From: a virus
DNA length: 20,065 nucleotides
Virus record (IMG/VR): IMGVR_UViG_3300025769_001143
Span: 1-20,065 of that record
Direction: 5' to 3' (one strand)
The notes under the pieces are model-generated. The model saw nothing but the letters and a program-made list of their open reading frames with translations. It searched no databases and had not been told where the DNA came from. The position numbers and the translations under genes were made by a program. Shown piece after piece: positions 4,909 through 12,565 of the stretch; the first letter of the stretch is position 1, and every line of letters begins with the position of its first letter.

Positions 4909-5463
4909 CTATCCAGCTATCTCTGTTACACATATTAATGATATGCCACGCTCTGCATTAACACTATCTGCATCTGTTACGCCTCTATTTAAGTACCAAC
5001 TTGTATCAGGTTGACTATGATTTACACCCACCTTGTATGTTATTTGAGAGGTAGTATTTGGCGCATCAAAGTAACTATAATTTACTTGTTCTGGTGTGGA
5101 TGAAGCGTCTACGGCTTCATAAGTTAAAGCTGAACCCATCAAAATACCAACTTTTCTACTGCCAGAAGCAGGTGCAGATAGTTTTGTTGAATCCCTATAA
5201 AAAAACCAAGCAGAGTTATAAGCCGCACCATGATCGCCCCACTCACCATTTACCATTGCTTCAATCTTAATGATGCTGGAGGATGACACAGGCGTAATGT
5301 TTACAGATAACACACTTATTTCTGTGTCAGTGTTTGAGGTACAAGAAATTGATGACGTTGAACTAAGCTGTGTGTATTGCGTTTGAATAATACCACCTTG
5401 TGGCATCATAATTTTATTACCAGCAGTTTTAGGTGCTAGCTCATCTACATATAACTTGCTCAT
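4909..5463 (-). CDS. Tail fibre tip / receptor-binding-type beta protein, copy 2
   Basis: A 184-aa protein with its own foot type, MSKLYVDELAPKTAGNKI (residues 1-18), followed by MPQGGIIQTQYTQL. The distal domain has the family landmarks: DTEISVLSVNITPVSSSS (46-63), VNGEWGDHGAAYNSAWFFYR (71-90), DSTKL (91-95), NTTSQITYKVG (136-146), a WYLNRG segment and the end SLICVTEIAG. It therefore shares its distal domain with the genes at 3272 and 3828 but not its N-terminus. The ATG abuts the preceding stop (TAAATG). Likely a component of the distal adhesion apparatus. Confidence 0.72.
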   Translation of the reverse strand: MSKLYVDELAPKTAGNKIMMPQGGIIQTQYTQLSSTSSISCTSNTDTEISVLSVNITPVSSSSIIKIEAMVNGEWGDHGAAYNSAWFFYRDSTKLSAPASGSRKVGILMGSALTYEAVDASSTPEQVNYSYFDAPNTTSQITYKVGVNHSQPDTSWYLNRGVTDADSVNAERGISLICVTEIAG

Positions 5464-5934
5464 TTAAACCACCGTAAACGTGCCGTTAATAGTTAAGTCA
5501 CCATTCAGAGTGAACGGACCAGCTACCATAGCATTCTCATCTGCTGCAATTGTTACATTTGCACTACTTGCTAAGGCAGTGTCATTTACACGAATTGCAT
5601 TGTTTTTCATAATACTGCTGCTCATCTTATTAATATCTACCGAGCCATCAGTAGGGGTTACTGTATTACCTACTTCGCCTAAAGCGACAATAAAGTCAAT
5701 ACTGTCACCTGTTACTAGGTTCTCTGAGAATGTAATCGTTGAGCCTGACACTGTGTAAGCATCGATAGGGGCTTGGATAACACCGTTCACTGACACGATA
5801 AGCTGTTCAGCAGTAGCTGGTTTGAAGTTCGCACTGTTGTACTGCATTGTGTAAGCGGCCTGACCGTTTACCACACTGATGCTGTCTAGCTTTTTAAAAA
5901 GCCCACTAGAGGGGGCTACACCAATATAGGGCAT
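5464..5934 (-). CDS. Fibre adaptor-type protein, short
   Basis: A 156-aa protein. Residues 1-90 look like an attachment domain: MPYIGVAPSSGLFKKLDSIS, then AAYTMQYN, QLIVSVNGVIQAP (residues 44-56), YTVSGSTITFSENLVTGD (60-77), then IDFIVALGEVG. A linker with TPTDGSVDINKMSSS (93-107) follows, then a short beta tail ending GPFTLNGDLTINGTFTVV. The I-V-S-V-N-G-V...Y-T-V-S-G-S-x-I-T-F pattern is also present in the 266-aa protein at 6784-7584 and, more distantly, in the N-terminal domain of the gp17-like fibre. I infer that it bridges between fibre parts. AAGGAG precedes the ATG at good spacing. Confidence 0.68.
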   Translation of the reverse strand: MPYIGVAPSSGLFKKLDSISVVNGQAAYTMQYNSANFKPATAEQLIVSVNGVIQAPIDAYTVSGSTITFSENLVTGDSIDFIVALGEVGNTVTPTDGSVDINKMSSSIMKNNAIRVNDTALASSANVTIAADENAMVAGPFTLNGDLTINGTFTVV

Positions 5935-5944
5935 TTATTTCTCC

Positions 5945-6199
5945 TTATGGTTTCGTAGGCCATACAACATCATCTAGTGATGTGTAGCTGTCGGTTATGT
6001 CACGCAATGCTTGGCGATAATCTGTTTGCTCTTGGGTCATAGTGCGGTCAGACAAAGCCCATACATCTGTTTCAGCAAGCAATTTGTTTCGCATTTCTCT
6101 TAAAGCCTCTAGCTTTTCTTCTGCTGTGGGTGTTGGTTGAGTGTATGTTCGTGTTGATGTTTCGCCAGTTACGGCATTTACAAGTTTTTCTGTTGCCAT
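5945..6199 (-). CDS. Putative tail assembly chaperone (Phage_tail_APC-like)
   Basis: An 84-aa protein: a variable N-terminus (MATEKLVNAVTGETSTRTY), then a helical region EEKLEALREMRNKLLAETDVW (residues 27-47, in two overlapping helices), DRTMTQEQTDYRQALRDITDS (51-71) and a short VVWPTKP end. The R-x-x-R-N-x-L-L-A-E-T-D-W/V and Y-R-Q-A-L-R-D-I spacing is what I know from the C-terminal domain of tail fibre assembly and tail assembly chaperone proteins (Pfam Phage_tail_APC). Such proteins help fold or attach fibre tips. It is the only all-helical protein in the fibre region, and it sits among the tip genes, which fits a chaperone role. Confidence 0.68.
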   Translation of the reverse strand: MATEKLVNAVTGETSTRTYTQPTPTAEEKLEALREMRNKLLAETDVWALSDRTMTQEQTDYRQALRDITDSYTSLDDVVWPTKP

Positions 6200-6205
6200 A
6201 ATTAC

Positions 6206-6772
6206 CTACCTATAAAATACTCTAGCAGTTCCTTGATTATATGTTCCAGTTTGAACACTCATGGAAATTCTGTCGCATTCTGCTGAAAGGTCTATCTTGC
6301 TGTAGACTCTATAGATTCCATCAAAGCTGACATTTATTTGCATTGCTGTTTGTGATTGCCAAACATGACCAGACAAATCAGAACAATAACAATAACAATA
6401 TCCATCCCAATCTGTAGAACTGCCCCAATTACCGAGGTCAACGAGTGCGTCAGTTACACTTGCTGATGCGTGACTATTACCAGCATAAACATATTCATAA
6501 GTAGTCACATATCCACTGGTAACTAACCCACCACTTGTTCCTAATCGTATTCTTGGGTACGCATTAGAATTGGCACTATGACCGACATTATTCCATGTCA
6601 TCATTATCTCTCTTGTTCCAGATGGGATGCCAGTAACAGTGTGTGAGGCACTGTCTAGTGTTCCTATAGCCGCACTTTCAGTCCAGTCTTTACCAGCACC
6701 GCTTACAGTACCAGTGAACGCATAAGTATCAGCGAGGTTCATGCTTTCGGCTTGTATTTTAGATAATGCCAT
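6206..6772 (-). CDS. Fibre-type protein with IPSGT / LGTSGG domain
   Basis: A 188-aa protein. Residues 1-25 (MALSKIQAESMNLADTYAF, then TGTVSGA) form a foot of a type common at junctions of phage fibre proteins. The distal domain shows HTVTGIPSGTREIMMTWNNV (44-63), YPRIRLGTSGGLVTSGYV (72-89) and a C-terminal strand pair DRISMSVQTGTYNQGTARVFY. This follows a family I recall from many phage tail proteins: GIPSG.k.I...., LG.sGG...sGY, and a final d.gs..i.Y. A striking YCYCYC run lies at 125-130, encoded by a perfect triple hexamer. GGGAGG lies shortly before the ATG. Predicted to take part in host binding. Confidence 0.72.
   Translation of the reverse strand: MALSKIQAESMNLADTYAFTGTVSGAGKDWTESAAIGTLDSASHTVTGIPSGTREIMMTWNNVGHSANSNAYPRIRLGTSGGLVTSGYVTTYEYVYAGNSHASASVTDALVDLGNWGSSTDWDGYCYCYCSDLSGHVWQSQTAMQINVSFDGIYRVYSKIDLSAECDRISMSVQTGTYNQGTARVFYR
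6383..6400. repeat. Three perfect copies of a hexamer inside a fibre-type gene
   Basis: ACAATA is repeated exactly three times on the plus strand (TATTGT x3 on the coding strand), encoding Tyr-Cys three times at residues 125-130 of the 188-aa fibre-type protein. Gain or loss of one unit keeps the reading frame and adds or removes one Tyr-Cys pair. No other perfect hexamer triplet was noticed in the neighbouring genes. Confidence 0.8.
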
Positions 6773-6783
6773 TAGAGCCTCCC

Positions 6784-7584
6784 TTATGCGTCATCTGTTT
6801 CGTAAGTTACAGTCAAATTGAGCGTATCGCCACTAGCCCATGTTATTGGGTTTGTTGCATTTACATCTGAGTCATCTGTTCTTCTTTGCACATAGATTAC
6901 GTTTGTATTGTTTTCATTCATTTTACCGTGAACAGAGTGCCATCCAGTTCCATTGTTCCATATTATTCCATCAACAGGGAAGTAACCATTTGATGCCCCC
7001 GATACCAATTCAACAGAGGTAAAAGGTAGTCCAGTAACGGCTGTTAAACCACCACCAACAGAGCTTGTAGAACCAAATTCAAAACCAAACCAGCAAGTAA
7101 CGATATCACCTATTCTTATATATCTTCCATAAACGCTACCATTACCTACAGTGAAGTTAGTAAAAGTGGGCGTAAATGTACCAGTGCGATAAAACGCATT
7201 GCTATTAAGGTCAGTCATCTTAAATGTAGATGATGTTGTTTCTATACCTATAGGCGTATCTAGTTTAGCTGTAGTCACAGCACCATTAGCCAGCTTGCCT
7301 GTACTTACAGAACCATCTGGTGGCACTACAGTCTGCAATGCCTTGCCTTGATAAATAACGTAGAAGTCATCTGTGCTTGCCACATTGCCTGTCATACTTA
7401 GTGCAGTGCCAGCCACAGTGTAAGCAATACCAGCTTCCTGACGCACATTGTTTACAAACACCTCAATCTCTTGGGCGTTAGCTACAGCGTGGGTCAGTGT
7501 GTAAGACGCACCACCGTTACCAGTGATAACTTGTTTGTCCATTGAGGAGTAACTATTTGTAGTTTGATTACCTACATATCCCAT
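6784..7584 (-). CDS. Fibre adaptor protein with GTFTPT...GLPF distal domain
   Basis: A 266-aa protein in three parts. Residues 1-85 resemble an attachment domain: MGYVGNQTTNSYSSMDKQVI, then ASYTLTH, EIEVFVNNVRQEAGIAYTVAG (39-59) and FYVIYQGKALQTV. A linker PPDGSVSTGKLANG...TTAKL (88-108) follows. The distal domain carries GTFTPTFTNFT (135-145), YGRYIRIGDIVTCWFGFEF (152-170) and TAVTGLPFTS (181-190), a pattern I recall from many phage fibre and spike tips (GTWTP..., G.Y.kiGd.V, isGLPF). It ends in beta strands (LNLTVTYETDDA). AAGGAG precedes the ATG. Predicted to be a side fibre or a second fibre segment docking through its N-terminus. Confidence 0.76.
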   Translation of the reverse strand: MGYVGNQTTNSYSSMDKQVITGNGGASYTLTHAVANAQEIEVFVNNVRQEAGIAYTVAGTALSMTGNVASTDDFYVIYQGKALQTVVPPDGSVSTGKLANGAVTTAKLDTPIGIETTSSTFKMTDLNSNAFYRTGTFTPTFTNFTVGNGSVYGRYIRIGDIVTCWFGFEFGSTSSVGGGLTAVTGLPFTSVELVSGASNGYFPVDGIIWNNGTGWHSVHGKMNENNTNVIYVQRRTDDSDVNATNPITWASGDTLNLTVTYETDDA

Positions 7585-7594
7585 TGTCTACTCC

Positions 7595-7930
7595 TTATGA
7601 ACTGATTGCATCAACAGCAGATACCCAACAGTCTAGTGAACTTGCTGTGTCTGATTTAATCCAGAGCCTGTCACCTGATTGGACTACTACCTTTGCACCA
7701 CCATCAAGTACCTGTAACGCACCGCCAGCAGCGATAGGCGCACCCTTGACTAGATAGATATCGTTAGTTCCATCGTTGATGTAGCAGTCTACATTGATTG
7801 CGTTGTTTGTAATGTTTGTCATGTGGATACCTACAATCGTATCGTAGCTATCAAAGTTAGCCCCATCAGGAATATCTGCGGCTGCTGTGCCGACAGCATT
7901 GAGGCTGTATCGTCTAAAATTCTGTGCCAT
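7595..7930 (-). CDS. Conserved beta-rich virion-associated protein (MAQNFRRYS type)
   Basis: A 111-aa protein beginning MAQNFRRYSLNAVGTAAADI, with strands TIVGIHMTNIT (32-42), INVDCYINDGTNDIYLVKG (45-63), a PIAAGGALQVLDGGAKVV turn region (65-82), then VVQSGDRLWIKSDTASSLD and CWVSAVDAI. I recall many marine phage proteins with the same opening and the same order (VGI...NI....I.VDV.I.DG....YLVK.API..G..L.V......V...GD.L.V.SDTASS.D...S..EI). They are virion-associated in some phages, with role not precisely known. It sits between the main fibre and the adaptor fibre and has AAGGA before its ATG. A neck, baseplate or fibre-collar role is possible. Confidence 0.74.
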   Translation of the reverse strand: MAQNFRRYSLNAVGTAAADIPDGANFDSYDTIVGIHMTNITNNAINVDCYINDGTNDIYLVKGAPIAAGGALQVLDGGAKVVVQSGDRLWIKSDTASSLDCWVSAVDAISS

Positions 7931-7939
7931 TGTTTATCC

Positions 7940-9178
7940 TTATAGGGCAATCGACATGGCTATACTAAAGCCAGCCGTAGCAAAGTTTGAAGTATTGACA
8001 GCCGCTATGTCTGTCCAGCTAGTTCCATCGTAGTATCGAACTGCATTTGTAGAGGTTGAGAAATACAAGTCCCCAGCAGCTACAGTGTTTCCAGCGTTTG
8101 TATGGGCTGTCTCAGCGTCTGTGTCGTTTGCGTATGTTCCGTAGTAGACTTGGTTAAAGTCTGCCACTGCATTAGCTGCATCTATTGCATAAGCTCGTGC
8201 TGACTTGTGTGTACCATCTACTGTACTAGTACCAGATACATAGCTTGCCCAATCTTTAGCTGAGTGTGCGCCAGCAGAACCTCTGTTCATATCACCTACA
8301 GCATAAGCCTTACTAGATAGTTCAGTACCATCCACTGTAGAGTTAGACGCTTTTGTTGCCCACTCTTGAGCAGCACCAGCACCTGATTGATTTGTAACAC
8401 CTGTACCACCTGTTGCCCATGCTTTAGATGAGTAGCCAGTACTTGCTACAATACCGTTGGTTTTAGTAGCCCACTCTTCAGCTTCGTCAGCAAATCCACT
8501 AGCTTCACCAGCTTTAGTTGTAGCTGTTGTAGCATTAGCTGATGCGTTTTGAATAGCTGTTATGTTAGCAGCGTTTGTGTTGATTGAAGCTATGTTAGTG
8601 GCGTTAGTGTTTACGTTAGTAATGTCTGTAGCTACTATACCAATGTCTGCTTGGTCAGCTACTACTGCTGTGACATCACTAGCAATACCTGCAACAGTTG
8701 TTACTTCTGTGCTAATACCTGCAACTGTGTTGATGTTAGGCAGGTTTGTAGAAATAAATTGCTTGTTTACAGCATCTGTATTATTAACAGGGTCTCCAAC
8801 ATTTTTAATAATATTTCCTTGTGCATCCCACTTATTATCAGCACCTAGAGTAATACCATCGTTAGATTTGTCCACAGCTTCCTGTGCAGCGTGGAAGGTC
8901 TGGATGTTAGAGTTATCCAAATCTTCTTCTGTCAGGACTGAGCCAGAGGCAAAGTCTACTGAACGTGCTGTAAGGTCTGTGGTTCTCCGCACCTGCACAA
9001 GCGTACCTGTAGCAGGAGCAGAGGTTAATTGAACACTAGCAGCAGAAGGAAAAGTCAGGCCAGTTTCAGCCACACCGTCTACTGTTACACTAATCTCAGA
9101 CTGAGCAGTGAAAGTAAAGGGGATAGCGAAAGTGTCAGTCGTGTTATCCCCTGTATAGTTTTGATATGAAAAAGCCAT
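7940..9178 (-). CDS. Tail fibre protein, T7 gp17-like, with repeat shaft and no large tip
   Basis: A 412-aa fibre. The N-terminal attachment domain (residues 1-145) is T7-type: FSYQNYTGDNTTDTFAIPF, then SEISVTVDGV, TLVQVRRTTDLTARSVDF (59-76), SGSVLTEEDLDNSNIQTFHA, AAQEAVDKSNDGI and NKWDAQGNIIKNVGDP (114-130), closely parallel to T7 gp17. Next is an Asn/Thr-rich heptad-like segment (residues 148-226) with 10-residue NTNA repeats, then three repeats of about 37 residues (residues 231-335). The C-terminus (345-412) has YYGTYANDTDAETA and AGDLYFSTSTNAVRYYDGTSW. T7 gp17 is 553 aa and ends in a large tip; none is present here, so downstream genes probably supply it. AAGGA precedes the ATG. Confidence 0.9.
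   Translation of the reverse strand: MAFSYQNYTGDNTTDTFAIPFTFTAQSEISVTVDGVAETGLTFPSAASVQLTSAPATGTLVQVRRTTDLTARSVDFASGSVLTEEDLDNSNIQTFHAAQEAVDKSNDGITLGADNKWDAQGNIIKNVGDPVNNTDAVNKQFISTNLPNINTVAGISTEVTTVAGIASDVTAVVADQADIGIVATDITNVNTNATNIASINTNAANITAIQNASANATTATTKAGEASGFADEAEEWATKTNGIVASTGYSSKAWATGGTGVTNQSGAGAAQEWATKASNSTVDGTELSSKAYAVGDMNRGSAGAHSAKDWASYVSGTSTVDGTHKSARAYAIDAANAVADFNQVYYGTYANDTDAETAHTNAGNTVAAGDLYFSTSTNAVRYYDGTSWTDIAAVNTSNFATAGFSIAMSIAL
8174..8488 (-). repeat. Three tandem repeats of about 37 residues in the fibre shaft
   Basis: Within the gp17-like fibre, EEWATK, QEWATK and KDWASY place tryptophans at residues 236, 273 and 310, exactly 37 apart. Each is followed about 15-17 residues later by YSSKAWA, LSSKAYA or KSARAYA, with TVDGT between in copies 2 and 3. 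The repeats are diverged in sequence but regular in length (about 111-114 bases), as expected of a trimeric shaft that can lengthen or shorten by whole units. Confidence 0.75.
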
Positions 9179-9218
9179 TGCTTATCCTTCTGTGTTTAGT
9201 CAATGATGTAACTTTAGG

Positions 9219-12200
9219 TTAGTTAGCAAACTCGTTAGCTACACCGTTAAGAATCTGTCTAGCACCATAAAGTGATTGCAAAGGTAGTACTCTCAACAAG
9301 GTTCTATACTCTGATTCAGTTAAGTCACCTTCCCAAATGTTCTTACCAGATTGCATGACAGACTGAGCAATAGAGAAAGCAGGTGGAGTGATGGCATAAG
9401 TATTACCATTCATAGCACCTGTTGTCACTTGCAGTATGTAGCTAAATAAGGATGCTGCACCTATCTGTGACATTGCACCAGCAGCCCAACGTGTAGGGTT
9501 TAGGTTATCACGAATGTACTCATCTGCATCGCTACGTCCTTGTGCATTAAGATGTACACGTGCAGCATACATAAGACCACCCATCATTGCTGCTGATGTT
9601 AAAATCTTTGCAACAGTCATGTCCCCACGTACAGCACGTACTCCTAGTCGTTGTCCCTGCTGTTCCATAGAAGCCATAGTAAAGCTTAGAAACTGAAAGA
9701 ATGTACGTCCAAACTCACTACGCATAAAAGCGTTAGTAGAGCCTATATTAGCTTCCTGTACGTTCTGTCTAGCATCTTTAAAACCAGATGCTTCAAATGC
9801 GTTACGTACTTCTCTAGGCCATTGCTTTAGGTTTAGACGTTTGATAGTACCGTTAGGTCTTTTCTCTACAAGGTCACTACGCATGATAGTCTGTATTCTA
9901 GCAGCCATGTCCTCACTAAGGCCAAGCTGTTGACGCTTGGTTACAGAGAAAGGTACTTTACCATCAGCAGCTTTTAATGCCCATTCATTAACATAGTGGT
10001 GCATACTCATCCTACGCAGAACCTGTGTTACGCTAGTCAGTCCTGACCAGTATGCTACAGTCTTTTGCAAAGTTTGACCAGCTTGCATTGCTCTAGCACC
10101 AAAGCCCTTCTTGTCAGCCCATGCTCTCTCAGGAGATATAGTTACACCTACATCATCCATGTCATAACGTGTGACGTTGTTCCACTTACCTAGTGCAACT
10201 TCCTCACCCAAACCAAAGGCATCAATGAGTTCTACCATCAAGGGGTCATTCTCATCTATCTGACCTTTACTTAACTTACCAAGCAGGTTGTTATACTCAG
10301 GTGCAGATTTAAGAACAGTCTTAAACGAGTACTCAAACAGTACGTTAGTCAACTCCATAAGGGCTGACATACCTGACATACCCATATTGACAGCAAAGCT
10401 GTATGCTCTGAAGCCTACGTTAAGGTCACGTGTCCGATTGCTAATATCTTCTCGTTGTGGTAGTCTACCAGTAATACCATCGTAGATAAACTCTAGGGCA
10501 TCTAGTTCGCCCTTTAGCTTTTCTTTATCTAGTGCAGGGGCAGCTTTTATATCATCATTAATCTGTCTGACTAAACTATCCCAGCTAGAGTTAGCAGCAT
10601 TGGTGTTAATACCATTACGAGCAAGGCCAATAGCACCTGATAGTTGAAATACATAACTGTTAAACAACTGTTCTGCATCCTGTTCTAACAAATCATTAAA
10701 GCTATATTCTTCAATACTACCGTCTGCGTTACGTAGGGGCATCCTAGCACCCTCGTTAAGAACCATACGATTTCTTGCTCTCTTGTGTGCCTTAGGAATG
10801 TTAGTACGAGTTAAGATGTCTGTCAGTACGTCAATCTCATCTTCGCCAAAGTTACCTGCTTTAAGAATGTCAGACAAGTCTTGCAGGTTCATTTCGTTAG
10901 CACCAGCATGACCCATCTTACCAAGCTTGGGGTCAGTAATAGACTTAGTGTACGCCATAGAGATACGCTTGATGTAATCAGCTACCTGTTTAGGTGTACC
11001 CTTACGTCTACCGTTACTACGTTTGATAAGCCAGTTCTTTACATTCTCTTCAATGGCTGGTTGTCCCTCACGTATAGCTTTCTCAACAAGTAAAGCAATT
11101 TGGTCATCAGCATCATCGCCTAGTCTTACACGTAGAGCAGAAATCTGGTCATCGTTAAACAGACGTGTCATATAGTTTCTGTTAGCGTTTAACATATCAA
11201 TGCTAAACCCTACTACATCTTCTGCCACAGCTTCTTCAGCTATTTCTCTCTGTAGCTTCTTTACAGCATCACCAGCCATCTTTACCTCAGGGGCTACGTC
11301 AGTGTCAATGCCACGTACATAACGTGACAGAGAAGCATTAAACTCAGTCACAGATAATCCTGTCTTTCTATTCCACAATGCCTGTGCATTAGGTAGGATT
11401 TCTGACATCTTGCTTCTATACTTTAGCTGTAGTCTTTCAGCTACCTCAGATGCAGATTGGTTGTTAGTTTCTAACTTACCACCCTTGTACCCTGCGCTGT
11501 TCTGTGATATCAGTCTAGCTGCGTAACGAATACGTCCTAGTTCTGAGTTAGCAGCACGTGCGCCTGATGAGATGAGGTTACGTAGACCAAACATGTTGAA
11601 GCCAGCTATCTTAGGTATAGCTTCTACTTCTTGTGCTGTTGCCTCTGTAGCTGCTGCCCTACGTGTAGGTAATCCATCTACAGCGTCAATCAACTCTGTA
11701 CCCTGTAGCTCTCTATCAATCAGTTTGTTTGCCAGAGCATCTACATTGTACTGGTCATGGAACAGACGTTCGTTTGGTGTTAGGTCTTCTCCTCTTGCTA
11801 CTTTAGCAGCAATGCGTGAGCGTTCACCTGCACGTCTAAAGGCTGTTGTAGCAGCATCTATACCACCTGTAAGCCCTGCACCAATACCTGCTGCAATCAT
11901 TACGTCATGTGCTTCAATGTCGTAGCGATACTTAGCCCTGATAGCTTCAAAGGCTGCAAGTTCAGCCCCACCAATCGCAGCTACCTTTGCAGTACGATAG
12001 GCATTGCGTCCTTGCTTACCTGCCCCTGCAAGAAATGCAGCAGCACCAGCAGCAGGTGTACCTACAGCAGTAACGGCTGCACTTGTTCCAAAGATAGCAG
12101 CCCACTCAACAGGGTCAAACATAACTGCCAATGCTGTAGCTGTAATACCTGACCAACCGTCTGCGTTAATCTGTTGTAGATTGTTTTGTGTACGTAGGTA

Positions 12201-12563
12201 AGACTTCTGCATAAGTTTAGCACTAGAGTAGCCACTTACTTGGGCGTTCTCTAGTACCTCACGTACAGCACGACTATCTTCTAGTCCCTCTGTTAAGTCT
12301 CTCACCAAGTCTGGTGTAAACTTGTCAATAGGCTCACCAGCAGGTGCAGTAATCCTATCCATGTTGTTAATGACTGTGGGCAGCACCCACTCTTCTTGTA
12401 TCGCACTGCCCAAGCTAGTAAAGAACTTTGACTTTTGGTTATCAGCTAATAACTGCTGTTTTAGGAACACAGATTCATCCATGTTTGTGACGAGAGGTAA
12501 ACGCTCTACGTCAGCAGGTGCTATGTTCAAGCCCTCAAGCAAGTTGTTTTCTAGCGTTGCCAT
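9219..12563 (-). CDS. Internal virion / ejection protein, T7 gp16-like, without transglycosylase
   Basis: A 1114-aa protein of the inner core, thought to be ejected and to help form the DNA channel across the host envelope. Its position (after gp15, before gp17), great length and middle features support a gp16 assignment: hydrophobic, Ala/Gly-rich stretches at about 138-182 (ALAVMFDPVEWAAIFGTSAA and on) and 193-241 (EAHDVMIAAGIGAGLTGG), and long charged helical regions afterwards. T7 gp16 (1318 aa) starts with a lytic transglycosylase domain; this protein starts MATLENNLLEGLNIAPADVE and shows no Glu-Ser SLT motif, and is about 200 residues shorter. It begins 2 bases after the gp15 stop, with GGAG in the end of gp15. 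Confidence 0.85.
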   Translation of the reverse strand: MATLENNLLEGLNIAPADVERLPLVTNMDESVFLKQQLLADNQKSKFFTSLGSAIQEEWVLPTVINNMDRITAPAGEPIDKFTPDLVRDLTEGLEDSRAVREVLENAQVSGYSSAKLMQKSYLRTQNNLQQINADGWSGITATALAVMFDPVEWAAIFGTSAAVTAVGTPAAGAAAFLAGAGKQGRNAYRTAKVAAIGGAELAAFEAIRAKYRYDIEAHDVMIAAGIGAGLTGGIDAATTAFRRAGERSRIAAKVARGEDLTPNERLFHDQYNVDALANKLIDRELQGTELIDAVDGLPTRRAAATEATAQEVEAIPKIAGFNMFGLRNLISSGARAANSELGRIRYAARLISQNSAGYKGGKLETNNQSASEVAERLQLKYRSKMSEILPNAQALWNRKTGLSVTEFNASLSRYVRGIDTDVAPEVKMAGDAVKKLQREIAEEAVAEDVVGFSIDMLNANRNYMTRLFNDDQISALRVRLGDDADDQIALLVEKAIREGQPAIEENVKNWLIKRSNGRRKGTPKQVADYIKRISMAYTKSITDPKLGKMGHAGANEMNLQDLSDILKAGNFGEDEIDVLTDILTRTNIPKAHKRARNRMVLNEGARMPLRNADGSIEEYSFNDLLEQDAEQLFNSYVFQLSGAIGLARNGINTNAANSSWDSLVRQINDDIKAAPALDKEKLKGELDALEFIYDGITGRLPQREDISNRTRDLNVGFRAYSFAVNMGMSGMSALMELTNVLFEYSFKTVLKSAPEYNNLLGKLSKGQIDENDPLMVELIDAFGLGEEVALGKWNNVTRYDMDDVGVTISPERAWADKKGFGARAMQAGQTLQKTVAYWSGLTSVTQVLRRMSMHHYVNEWALKAADGKVPFSVTKRQQLGLSEDMAARIQTIMRSDLVEKRPNGTIKRLNLKQWPREVRNAFEASGFKDARQNVQEANIGSTNAFMRSEFGRTFFQFLSFTMASMEQQGQRLGVRAVRGDMTVAKILTSAAMMGGLMYAARVHLNAQGRSDADEYIRDNLNPTRWAAGAMSQIGAASLFSYILQVTTGAMNGNTYAITPPAFSIAQSVMQSGKNIWEGDLTESEYRTLLRVLPLQSLYGARQILNGVANEFAN

Positions 12564-12565
12564 TC

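Noticed and set aside
3272-7930. Diversity-generating retroelement acting on the fibre genes
   Set aside because: There is no reverse transcriptase, no template repeat pair with adenine-specific differences and no accessory gene in the window. The variation between cassettes looks like module exchange and divergence.
8562-9032. 156-codon open frame on the plus strand
   Set aside because: It lies fully opposite the gp17-like fibre, whose repetitive Ala/Thr/Asn codons keep the other strand free of stops. Its protein has no recognisable domain and no ribosome site supports it.
9179-9218. 40-base gap before the fibre gene as a promoter or terminator
   Set aside because: It contains TTGACT but no matching -10 box, no convincing hairpin and no T-run. 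Only the AAGGA ribosome site is supported.
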